From positions 1 to 6,804 of the forward strand of contig JABFSW010000063.1 in NCBI GenBank assembly GCA_013140415.1: a DNA stretch of 6,804 nucleotides, read 5' to 3'. Source of the DNA: Nitrosarchaeum sp. GTDB lineage: Archaea > Thermoproteota > Nitrososphaeria > Nitrososphaerales > Nitrosopumilaceae. A program made the position numbers and the translations under genes. Shown in pieces: positions 1-5,259 of this stretch. The notes below the pieces were generated by a model that made no database searches, was not told the DNA's origin, and worked only from the letters and a program-made list of their open reading frames with translations. Within the stretch, counting starts at the first letter, position 1. Each line of letters starts with the position of its first letter.

Positions 1-36
1 ATTGTAGATGGAAAACTAGTATCACAGTTTGTGTAA
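1..36 (+). CDS. C-terminal end of an unidentified gene (partial)
   Basis: Frame 1 is open from the left edge and ends with TAA at 34-36, giving the 11-residue tail IVDGKLVSQFV. The codons are ordinary for this genome (GTA, GGA, AAA, TCA). The next gene on the opposite strand ends one base later, which fits a tight convergent gene end. The fragment is too short to assign a family, and a chance open stretch cannot be excluded. Confidence 0.5.
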   Translation: MVDGKLVSQFV

Positions 37-37
37 G

Positions 38-553
38 TTATTGACTTATATGTTTTTCATAGAAAATAATAGCTAATTCTTGTACTTCAGATTGAATTGA
101 ACCTGGTCTTTCTTTTCTAATTTTTTTAATTGCATCTTTTGCAGAATATTTTTGATATTTCACTAAGTAGCAAGCTAGTATAGTTCCTGCTCTTCCCATT
201 CCAGCTGCACAGTGAACCATTACAGCTTGATCATTAGAAATTTTTTTATGAATAAAATTAACTGCAGTATCTATTTTATCCATATCTGGAGCAGTAAGAT
301 CTGGTGTTGGTACATGTAAGTAACCAATATCACTTACCCATTCTTCAGGTAATGCATTTTCAGTCATGGTTACAATGGATGTAACACCTTGTTTTAGAAT
401 CCAATCGAGTTCATCGAAACTTGTAGGTATTCCTGAACCTGCGAGTTTGTTCTCAATTAGCCACGAGAAATTAGTTGGTTTTTTAGTAATTTTACCATGA
501 ACTTTTCTCCAAATATTTCCAGGCTTGCTCATGATGAGTGTTGTATTTTCCAT
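38..553 (-). CDS. Atypical dual-specificity protein phosphatase, DUSP23-like
   Basis: The 171-residue protein carries the cysteine-phosphatase signature HCAAGMGRAGT, with nucleophile Cys115 and phosphate-binding Arg121. Asp85 in VPTPDLTAP is the likely general acid, 30 residues upstream. The segment NFSWLIENKLAGSGIP (residues 28-43) and the later ACYLV and RPGSI stretches closely resemble eukaryotic DUSP23 (VH1-like Z), a small single-domain enzyme with no extra targeting domain. It should hydrolyse phosphotyrosine or phosphoserine/threonine esters in the cytoplasm; its substrate is unknown. There is no signal peptide or membrane segment. The ATG at 551-553 is preferred because a TATA-like element lies about 29 bp upstream, suiting a leaderless transcript. 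Met8 (530-532) is an alternative start. The stop codon is one base from the stop of the convergent gene at the left edge. Confidence 0.9.
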   Translation of the reverse strand: MENTTLIMSKPGNIWRKVHGKITKKPTNFSWLIENKLAGSGIPTSFDELDWILKQGVTSIVTMTENALPEEWVSDIGYLHVPTPDLTAPDMDKIDTAVNFIHKKISNDQAVMVHCAAGMGRAGTILACYLVKYQKYSAKDAIKKIRKERPGSIQSEVQELAIIFYEKHISQ

Positions 554-577
554 ACTTTTAGGATTACGATAGATGCA

Positions 578-587
578 CCTTATATGG
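578..587. promoter_or_regulatory. Shared bidirectional TATA-like element
   Basis: CCTTATATGG reads CCATATAAGG on the other strand, so 8 of 10 positions are symmetric. It is the only strong TATA-like site in the 58-bp divergent spacer. Its centre (582.5) is 29 bp from each flanking start codon, the spacing expected for leaderless archaeal transcripts in both directions. Confidence 0.65.
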
Positions 588-611
588 GAAAAACACGTAT
601 AGTTATCTGAA

Positions 612-1670
612 ATGAATAAAGAGGCAATTCTTTATGAAAAATTACCGAACAAAAAAGTTCGTTGTACTGCATGTGCAAGATATTGTGAGATGGCAGATGG
701 GCAAATTGGATTATGTGGAATACGTGGTAATGAAAATGGAAAGTTAGACCTATTTGTATATGGTAAAGTAATAGCAGGTCACGTTGATCCGATAGAAAAA
801 AAACCAGTCATTCATTACAATCCTGGATCTAAGGTATTTTCTATTGCCACAACTGGATGTAATTGGCTTTGTAAATATTGTCAGAATTATGATATCAGTC
901 AAAGAAGAAAGGTTGAGGGTACAGATATGACTCCCGAACAAGTAGTACAAACTGCATTAGATAATGGGGCGGATGGAATTGCATACACATACAATGAACC
1001 ATCGATATTCATTGAATTTGCAAGAGATTGTGGAGTAATAGCACATCAAAAAAATCTTTACAACATATTTGTATCAAATGGGTATGATACTCCAGAATCA
1101 GTAAAAATGATGGGAGAATTTTTAGATTCTATAACAATTGATTTCAAAGGTAATGCGGAACCTAATTTCATAAGAAAATTTATAGGAGTTCCTGATCCTC
1201 AACCTATTTTTGATACATTATTAGAAATCCGTGATAAAACAAAAATTCATGTAGAGATAACAGATCTTATCATTCCACAAGTTGGAGATAGCTTAGAATA
1301 TGCAGAAAAATTATGTAAATTTATTTATGATCAATTTGGTCCAGAGATGCCTATTCATTTTTTGCGTTTTCATCCAGATTATAAAATGATGGAATTTGAT
1401 TCTACACCTATTAAAACTCTGGAAAAGCATCATGAAATTGCAAAAAAAATTGGATTAAAGTATGCATATATTGGAAATGTACCAGGTCACCCTCTAGAGC
1501 ATACTTACTGTCCTGAATGTAATAATATTGTAGTCAAGAGATATAGTTTTGATATTCAAGGCTGGAATCTTGATGAGAAAAACAAATGCAAGTTTTGTGG
1601 AAATCAGATTCCCATTATTGGCAAGTTATCAAAAAATTATAAAAAAAATAGATTTCATTTTGTTCGTTGA
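612..1670 (+). CDS. amrS: AmmeMemoRadiSam-system radical SAM enzyme (AmrS family)
   Basis: This 352-residue radical SAM protein has the cluster motif CNWLCKYC (Cys83, Cys87, Cys90) that should bind a 4Fe-4S cluster and SAM. It also has the family hallmark AYTYNEPSIF (124-133). Extra cysteines precede the core (18, 21, 25, 35), and a C-terminal CPEC...CKFC pair set (300, 303, 326, 329) looks like a zinc ribbon or second metal site. This layout matches the AmrS family, once annotated as pyruvate formate-lyase activating enzyme-like, which tends to co-occur with Memo and AMMECR1 proteins. Neither partner is in this window, and the reaction is not settled. A pyruvate formate-lyase activase role is unlikely because no glycyl-radical enzyme is nearby. 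The ATG at 612 lies 29 bp from the shared TATA element. The 3' end overlaps the next gene by 16 bp. Confidence 0.88.
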   Translation: MNKEAILYEKLPNKKVRCTACARYCEMADGQIGLCGIRGNENGKLDLFVYGKVIAGHVDPIEKKPVIHYNPGSKVFSIATTGCNWLCKYCQNYDISQRRKVEGTDMTPEQVVQTALDNGADGIAYTYNEPSIFIEFARDCGVIAHQKNLYNIFVSNGYDTPESVKMMGEFLDSITIDFKGNAEPNFIRKFIGVPDPQPIFDTLLEIRDKTKIHVEITDLIIPQVGDSLEYAEKLCKFIYDQFGPEMPIHFLRFHPDYKMMEFDSTPIKTLEKHHEIAKKIGLKYAYIGNVPGHPLEHTYCPECNNIVVKRYSFDIQGWNLDEKNKCKFCGNQIPIIGKLSKNYKKNRFHFVR

Positions 1671-2308
1671 ATAGCTATTGCTCTCACTGGAGAACCGGTT
1701 GCATCTTTAAGTTTTAATGGTAAAATTACAAAATCAAATTGTTTTGAAGATAGTTTATTCAAATTTGACAGATTTTCAACAATTAAGATATTATTTTTTG
1801 CAAGTATTTTATGAACACTGAAAGTTTTATCTTTTCCCAAATCTATGCTAGGGGAATCAATTCCAACTAAATTGATCTCTTTTGATACAAGATATGTAGC
1901 AGCTGATTCAGATAGACCAGGATTATTAATAAAATAAAAATCAGTATTTAGATTTTTTTGCCATTCAGTATGAAAGATTATTGATGAATGTTTTGGGATA
2001 TTACCATTTTTTCTTTCAAATAAAACTAAGTCATTCTTGGTAATTGCTTGATTTTTCCCTTTTTTTATTTTTATCAATATACAGTTTCCTAGTAATCTAT
2101 CAAGAGATATTTGATGTATTTTTGCTCCATTTTTTACAAAATGATATGGTGCATCAAGATGAGTTCCAGTATGAGAACTAAGAAATAATAATTCAAGATT
2201 GTATCCGTCTTCTTTTAGTGTTGACCAAAGAATGAATTGCGGTTTTGGGGAACCAGGAAAAGTAGGAATAGATTGTGATATTGTCAATGTAAGATCTACT
2301 AGTTTCAC
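1655..2308 (-). CDS. Cyclase family protein (kynurenine formamidase-like metal hydrolase)
   Basis: The 217-residue protein begins MKLVDLTLTIS and carries the family metal motif HTGTHLDAPYHF (His46, His50, Asp52, His56). Other family landmarks are TFPGSPKP (16-23), FHTEW (112-116), GIDSPSID (149-156), SVHKIL (164-169), a late Glu178 and the closing GSPVRAIAI (205-213). Members are cytoplasmic zinc- or manganese-dependent hydrolases, including arylformamidase (KynB) and various cyclic amide hydrolases. No tryptophan-pathway gene is nearby, so the substrate is left open. Length is typical. The start is GTG (2306-2308); an in-frame stop lies eight codons upstream with no ATG between. An overlapping ATG at 2308-2310 is followed at once by TGA and is not used. 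The gene is convergent with amrS, overlapping by 16 bp, and divergent from the RAM gene. Confidence 0.87.
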   Translation of the reverse strand: MKLVDLTLTISQSIPTFPGSPKPQFILWSTLKEDGYNLELLFLSSHTGTHLDAPYHFVKNGAKIHQISLDRLLGNCILIKIKKGKNQAITKNDLVLFERKNGNIPKHSSIIFHTEWQKNLNTDFYFINNPGLSESAATYLVSKEINLVGIDSPSIDLGKDKTFSVHKILAKNNILIVENLSNLNKLSSKQFDFVILPLKLKDATGSPVRAIAIQRTK

Positions 2309-2326
2309 ATCAATGAATTCTGATAG

Positions 2327-2336
2327 TGATTAATCA
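2327..2336. promoter_or_regulatory. Perfect 10-bp palindrome in divergent spacer
   Basis: TGATTAATCA is an exact inverted repeat lying in the short spacer between the cyclase and RAM genes. It could be a regulator binding site or simply the A/T-rich core of the cyclase promoter, since its centre is about 23 bp from the GTG start. A chance palindrome in AT-rich DNA is possible. Confidence 0.35.
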
Positions 2337-2357
2337 GTTTTTGAGATCTATGAAAGG

Positions 2358-2364
2358 TTAAATA
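2358..2364 (+). promoter_or_regulatory. TATA-like element of the RAM-domain gene
   Basis: TTAAATA is centred at 2361, which is 26 bp before the GTG at 2387. This is the classic archaeal TATA-to-start spacing for a leaderless message. No equally good element sits at that distance from the upstream ATG at 2372, so this site helps decide the start codon. Confidence 0.5.
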
Positions 2365-2386
2365 GTGTTTGATGAAAATCTGCAAT

Positions 2387-2644
2387 GTGCCTACAGCATA
2401 TGTTTTATTAAATTCTGATCTAGGATCTGATGAATCAATAATAGCAGATACCAAACGTATTCTTTCAAACGAAGGAATAGATTATGAGGTTCAAGGAGTT
2501 TATGGAGTATACGATATAGTCTTAAAATTATCATCTAAAGATGCTGAAAAATTGCGGACAATTATCACAAACAAAGTTAGAAAAATTGGTAAAATACAAT
2601 CAACTCTAACAATGATGGTAATAGAAGAACAGGAAAATTTATAG
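2387..2644 (+). CDS. Stand-alone Lrp/AsnC ligand-binding (RAM) domain protein
   Basis: The 85-residue protein (from GTG 2387) reads MPTAYVLLNSDLGSDESII and later VQGVYGVYDIVLKL, the pattern of the Lrp/AsnC effector-binding RAM domain with its beta-alpha-beta-beta-alpha-beta fold. There is no helix-turn-helix domain, so it should not bind DNA alone. Such single-domain proteins, common in archaea, oligomerise and bind amino acids or other small ligands, and may modulate full-length Lrp regulators or enzymes. The start is debatable. An ATG at 2372 would add MKICN, and a TTG at 2369 one more residue. GTG 2387 is chosen because family members usually begin MPTA and because a TATA-like site lies 26 bp upstream. 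The gene diverges from the cyclase gene and is 47 bp ahead of the RecA-like gene. Confidence 0.82.
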   Translation: MPTAYVLLNSDLGSDESIIADTKRILSNEGIDYEVQGVYGVYDIVLKLSSKDAEKLRTIITNKVRKIGKIQSTLTMMVIEEQENL

Positions 2645-2691
2645 ATTTTTTATTGCATAAACAACTCGAGGTATTTCAGATCCAGTAACAA

Positions 2692-3423
2692 ATGGGTTGG
2701 AATCTATTGAATCTGGTCCTATCAAACTATATGAAAAGAGAAAATCTTCTGATATATCTTTTGAAACCAAATTCATTATTATATCTGTTAGATACTAAAT
2801 TGGTGTTGGATAAAAATCCTGAACAGATTTTAGATGATGATTTAATATATGTAAGAAAAGAATTTTCAAATAAAAATCCAAACATAATTTTATGTTCTGA
2901 GCCTTTTCTTAAAGCTGAATTTCTAAATGAGTTAATTGATTCTATTAACTGTCCAGTAATTTTTTTAGATTTTGATTTACTTTATAGTGGTTATATCGTT
3001 TCCGAAATGATTAAAAAAAATGACAAAGTGGAGATTCATCGTCCAAGTAAGGTAAATTTGGAAAAAATCATATCTGAAATAGCAAAAAGAATATCAAATG
3101 AAAAATTCTTGGTTGTAATTGATTCATTAAATGGTTTTTACAACATATTTGATGAGAAAGAATCTGGGAGATTCATTAATGCGTCACTAATGTTACTTTC
3201 ATCTATTGGAATAGAGAGTGATTCTTCAGTGATAATTACTGCTATGACACGAAAAAATGATAACGGTGAATGGATTCTTTCTCCTGGAGGTAGGCATATT
3301 ATTGATTCAAAAAAATCTGGAATATATCATCTTAAAAGAATTGGTAGTAGTTTGATGCTTAATTCATTAAATCAAGTTGGAGCTATTGAAAAAATGTTTA
3401 AAATCACTCATTTAAATTTTTGA
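2692..3423 (+). CDS. Divergent RecA/RadB/KaiC-fold protein with degenerate P-loop
   Basis: This 243-residue protein is not recognised by name. Its core follows the RecA-like order. A first strand and loop, IILCSEPFLKAEFL (65-78), sits where Walker A should be, with Lys74 kept but the glycines and Ser/Thr lost. A second strand follows as PVIFLDFDLLYSGY (88-101), then a Walker B-like FLVVIDS (139-145, Asp144). VIITAMTRKND (180-190) and LSPGGRHIIDS (196-206) resemble RadA/RadB core strands and the PxGG loop. The fold is likely RecA-type, but ATP binding is doubtful; a DNA-repair or regulatory accessory role is inference. The first 60 residues do not match the fold. ATG 2692 has a weak CATAAA element about 33 bp upstream; Met14 (2731) is an alternative start. 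Another frame is open at 2661-2795 (see findings), so the N-terminus may be disrupted. Base composition is very AT-rich. Confidence 0.65.
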   Translation: MGWNLLNLVLSNYMKRENLLIYLLKPNSLLYLLDTKLVLDKNPEQILDDDLIYVRKEFSNKNPNIILCSEPFLKAEFLNELIDSINCPVIFLDFDLLYSGYIVSEMIKKNDKVEIHRPSKVNLEKIISEIAKRISNEKFLVVIDSLNGFYNIFDEKESGRFINASLMLLSSIGIESDSSVIITAMTRKNDNGEWILSPGGRHIIDSKKSGIYHLKRIGSSLMLNSLNQVGAIEKMFKITHLNF

Positions 3424-3452
3424 GATATTTTGAAAAAGCGATCAAAATTTTA

Positions 3453-3481
3453 AACGGTGTTATAAAATCTGAAACGCCGTT
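3453..3481. repeat. Paired AACNNNGTT elements upstream of ferredoxin
   Basis: AACGGTGTT (3453-3461) and AACGCCGTT (3473-3481) lie 20 bp apart, about two helical turns. In longer form, AAACGGTGTTATAA and AAACGCCGTTATAA match at 12 of 14 positions as a direct repeat. Each copy is itself roughly palindromic. The two copies can also pair as a 9-bp stem with one G-U and an 11-base loop. They could be a two-site operator, tandem TATA-type promoter elements (TTATAA in each) or a terminator hairpin for the upstream gene. The position, 24-52 bp upstream of the ferredoxin TATA box, favours control of ferredoxin. Confidence 0.5.
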
Positions 3482-3504
3482 ATAATTCCCATTTTTTGGG
3501 CAAA

Positions 3505-3512
3505 TTATATTA
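3505..3512 (+). promoter_or_regulatory. TATA box of the ferredoxin gene
   Basis: TTATATTA is centred about 30 bp before the ATG at 3539. Transcription should therefore begin within a few bases of the start codon, leaving no room for a ribosome binding site, and none is seen. Confidence 0.6.
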
Positions 3513-3538
3513 AGATCAAAAGATAAAAAAATTTTGTT

Positions 3539-3838
3539 ATGCCAGTAGGAATTATTCCAGACATCAGCGAACAAATGTGTATTGGATGCGCACTATGTGT
3601 AGAAATCTGTACAACATTAGGACCAGATGTACTTAGAGTAAAACCAGTCGAAGGCTGGAAGAGAGGTAAGGCATTTGTCTTCTACCCAGAAAGATGTATC
3701 TCTGATGGAGCATGCATTGGTGTTTGCCCAACAAAGGCAATTTTTTGGATGAGACCAATGGACTTTACTGTTGGACAACCAGTTCCACTCTACAAGAACT
3801 CAGTCTTCGTCAAAGGTTGGACCGAATTAATCGATTAG
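3539..3838 (+). CDS. Two-cluster ferredoxin (7Fe/8Fe type)
   Basis: The 99-residue protein has a full motif C14-x2-C17-x2-C20-x3-C24 and a second motif C53-x5-C59-x3-C63-P in which Asp56 occupies the usual second-cysteine position. By the crossed ligand pattern of bacterial-type ferredoxins, C14/C17/C20 plus C63 hold one 4Fe-4S cluster. C53/C59 plus C24, with or without Asp56, hold a 3Fe-4S or Asp-ligated 4Fe-4S cluster. CISDGACIGVCP is close to the Asp-type motif of Sulfolobus ferredoxin. It is a soluble one-electron carrier, probably serving 2-oxoacid:ferredoxin oxidoreductases and other reductive steps. The C-terminal tail, about residues 70-99, is not typical of short ferredoxins. By hand count the gene is about 42% G+C, against about 24% in a 120-base sample of the preceding gene, and it uses TTC, AAG, GTC and TAC often, a sign of high expression. 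Confidence 0.93.
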   Translation: MPVGIIPDISEQMCIGCALCVEICTTLGPDVLRVKPVEGWKRGKAFVFYPERCISDGACIGVCPTKAIFWMRPMDFTVGQPVPLYKNSVFVKGWTELID

Positions 3839-3850
3839 ATTAGGTCATCA

Positions 3851-3873
3851 TTTTTAATTTCTTTTTATTATTT
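3851..3873 (+). terminator. T-tract terminator after ferredoxin
   Basis: Two TTTTT runs (3851-3855 and 3862-3866) with further T-rich sequence begin 13 bases after the ferredoxin stop. Oligo-T tracts without a strong hairpin are the usual archaeal intrinsic termination signal. The facing J-domain gene ends at 3913. Confidence 0.5.
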
Positions 3874-3903
3874 CAGATTTTAATGCCCTACCGTATTTTG
3901 TCT

Positions 3904-3922
3904 CAGAAATATTTAGTTTCTG
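3904..3922. repeat. Small inverted repeat over the J-domain gene end
   Basis: CAGAAA and TTTCTG form a perfect 6-bp stem around a 7-base loop, spanning the stop codon of the - strand gene. It may help end or stabilise the transcript, but no long T-run follows on the - strand, so the role is uncertain. Confidence 0.25.
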
Positions 3923-5064
3923 GAAAAACCAAATTTGGAAGCCCATCCAACATTTTGATTTTTTGTGGGCTTTGATAAATTATCTAACATTTCGTATGTA
4001 ATTGTAAATCCATTACCTACCATTGTAGCATCTTTATCATATTCATTCTTGTTAGGTACTAATTCATCTGCTAAATCCTTAATTTTTTTGGTTTTTATAT
4101 CAAATAATCTAATTTCTTTACCATTCTCAAGTTTGATAATTGCGTCATTACTAAGACTTTGAATTGAGAAATTTTCAAAAAATCTTATCATACCGTCTTT
4201 TTTTAATTTAATTATAGTGTTATAGGTAATTTTATTCCCATACAATAAAATTTCTCGTGCATTAATTTGAATATCATCTTCCAGATTAAGAATCATAATA
4301 GAATCAGCATCTAGAGAAACTGTATTGACAATATTTTCAGCAATAATTTTTCCTTTTGGTGCTGATATATGAGTTCGTTGTTCTTGAACTTCATAAATTC
4401 CAACTCTTCCTTCTGGATCTTCAATTTTGTATTTTCTACCAAAAATATTTCCAACTACAACATTACCATTGTCTACAATTATTCTAGCTCCATTCTCAAT
4501 TTTGTATTTATTTTCTAGTGGATTAATAAATTTGAAATCACCTTTTGTAAGATGAATATTTGTTCTAAATTCTTCAGTCCAAGATGGACTTGTTATATTT
4601 CCCTGCATAATAATAGAGCCATCATAAGTTAAACTACCTGCCATAAAATTTCCTTTAATTGAAAGTATACCATTAGCTTTTCTTTCAAGTTCAATTTCTC
4701 CAAGAGTTTTTGAACCAAACAATCTAGTGTCAGTTAAATTTGTTCTAATCAAATCCGCTGCCCATTCTTCAGCTATTTGCATTTCTTTGGATAATTCTTG
4801 GCCTAAAATTCGATTTTTTCTCCTGATAGTCTCTTCTGAATCACTTGAATAAACTCTAGATTTTCTAATTTTTTCTAAATCTGTTTCAGGATATTTTTTG
4901 CCGATTTTGAGATCTTCGTATGCTTGTTTGATTTTAATGAATTGATCATTTTCGCCTCCTCGATCAGAATGGTATCTAAGTGCCAATCGTCTAAACGCAT
5001 TACGAATTTCTTTCTCAGTTGAGCCTTCAATAATTCCTAATATGTCATAGTTATTTTCCACCAT
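3913..5064 (-). CDS. J-domain protein with HSD motif fused to a long beta-rich region
   Basis: Residues 5-55 of this 383-residue protein form a J-domain: YDILGI, helix II (EKEIRNAFRRLALRY), the loop, and helix III (NDQFIKIKQAYEDLKI). The loop reads HSD (32-34), not the near-invariant HPD needed to stimulate Hsp70 ATPase. A charged linker (60-115) is followed by about 200 residues (120-325) of short alternating strands and glycine/asparagine turns, such as GNFMAGSLTYDGSIIMQGNI and ENGARIIVDNGNVVVGNIFG. These suggest a beta-solenoid or bactofilin-like scaffold, which is inference. No zinc-finger or client-binding domain of classical DnaJ is present, nor is there a signal peptide or membrane helix. 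A partner Hsp70 gene is not in the window. The ATG at 5062-5064 has a TATA-like site about 31 bp upstream. I do not know a named function. Confidence 0.8.
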   Translation of the reverse strand: MVENNYDILGIIEGSTEKEIRNAFRRLALRYHSDRGGENDQFIKIKQAYEDLKIGKKYPETDLEKIRKSRVYSSDSEETIRRKNRILGQELSKEMQIAEEWAADLIRTNLTDTRLFGSKTLGEIELERKANGILSIKGNFMAGSLTYDGSIIMQGNITSPSWTEEFRTNIHLTKGDFKFINPLENKYKIENGARIIVDNGNVVVGNIFGRKYKIEDPEGRVGIYEVQEQRTHISAPKGKIIAENIVNTVSLDADSIMILNLEDDIQINAREILLYGNKITYNTIIKLKKDGMIRFFENFSIQSLSNDAIIKLENGKEIRLFDIKTKKIKDLADELVPNKNEYDKDATMVGNGFTITYEMLDNLSKPTKNQNVGWASKFGFSRN

Positions 5065-5091
5065 ATTTCTCTCAGGTTTTGGTTATTCTTT

Positions 5092-5099
5092 TCATATTT
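5092..5099 (-). promoter_or_regulatory. TATA-like element of the J-domain gene
   Basis: On the - strand this reads AAATATGA, centred about 31 bp before the ATG at 5064. The implied leader is only a few bases. A second A/T-rich site lies further upstream near 5101-5110. Confidence 0.4.
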
Positions 5100-5140
5100 C
5101 CTATACTTTTAGTTTATCACAATACAAAATATCAAGGATG

Positions 5141-5152
5141 CTCATTAGTGAG
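5141..5152. repeat. Near-palindrome CTCATTAGTGAG
   Basis: The 12-mer matches its reverse complement at 10 of 12 positions, with CTCA/TGAG arms. It lies in the middle of the divergent spacer between the J-domain and prs genes and is a candidate regulator site. No regulator is known from the sequence. Confidence 0.3.
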
Positions 5153-5166
5153 TCTCAGATCTTTTA

Positions 5167-5182
5167 AAAATTTAGTAACCCC
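5167..5182 (+). promoter_or_regulatory. Upstream copy of duplicated prs promoter-like element
   Basis: AAAATTTAGTAACCCC matches the downstream copy at 5226-5241 in 14 of 16 positions, 59 bp away. As a TATA-type site it would start transcription near 5198, giving a prs leader of about 60 bases. It may be a second promoter or a repeated factor-binding site. Confidence 0.4.
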
Positions 5183-5193
5183 ATCAGTAATAC

Positions 5194-5214
5194 AGATCAC
5201 AAAAATCATGATCT
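5194..5214. repeat. Inverted repeat AGATCA-N9-TGATCT
   Basis: Perfect 6-bp arms (5194-5199 and 5209-5214) flank nine bases. The repeat lies between the two promoter-like copies, its right arm ending 11 bp before the downstream one, as expected for an operator or activator site. A related palindrome AGATCT occurs at 5157-5162. Confidence 0.35.
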
Positions 5215-5225
5215 ACAATACCCTC

Positions 5226-5241
5226 AAAATTTAAGAACCCC
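5226..5241 (+). promoter_or_regulatory. prs promoter element
   Basis: AAAATTTAAGAACCCC places its A/T core, centred near 5231, 29 bp before the TTG start at 5260. This is the same spacing as the other promoters here, so the prs message is probably nearly leaderless. The AACCCC tail is shared with the upstream copy. Confidence 0.55.
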
Positions 5242-5259
5242 TTCTTTGTCGTTGAATTA

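Noticed and set aside
750..950. 66-codon open frame on the - strand inside amrS
   Set aside because: It is antisense to the radical SAM cluster region, shows no family features and has no promoter or ribosome binding site; it is a shadow frame.
612..1670. Pyruvate formate-lyase activating enzyme
   Set aside because: The N-terminal cysteine set, YTYNEP motif and C-terminal CxxC pairs fit the AmrS family, and no glycyl-radical enzyme is nearby.
2692..3423. Calling the RecA-like gene an active RadB ATPase
   Set aside because: No intact GxxxxGK(S/T) loop is present in the annotated frame, so an active ATPase call is not supported.
3488..3500. Small inverted repeat CCCA-TTTTT-TGGG before the ferredoxin promoter
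   Set aside because: A 4-bp stem is too weak to call a hairpin or operator on its own; it may simply provide a T-tract end for the upstream transcript.
3965..4162. 65-codon open frame on the + strand inside the J-domain gene
   Set aside because: A hydrophobic Leu/Ser-rich translation that is antisense to the beta-rich coding region; its composition follows from the opposite-strand codons.
5208..5234. Possible 8-residue leader peptide (MIYNTLKI) before prs
   Set aside because: It overlaps the prs promoter element, has no residue bias suggesting attenuation and no ribosome binding site; it is within chance expectation.
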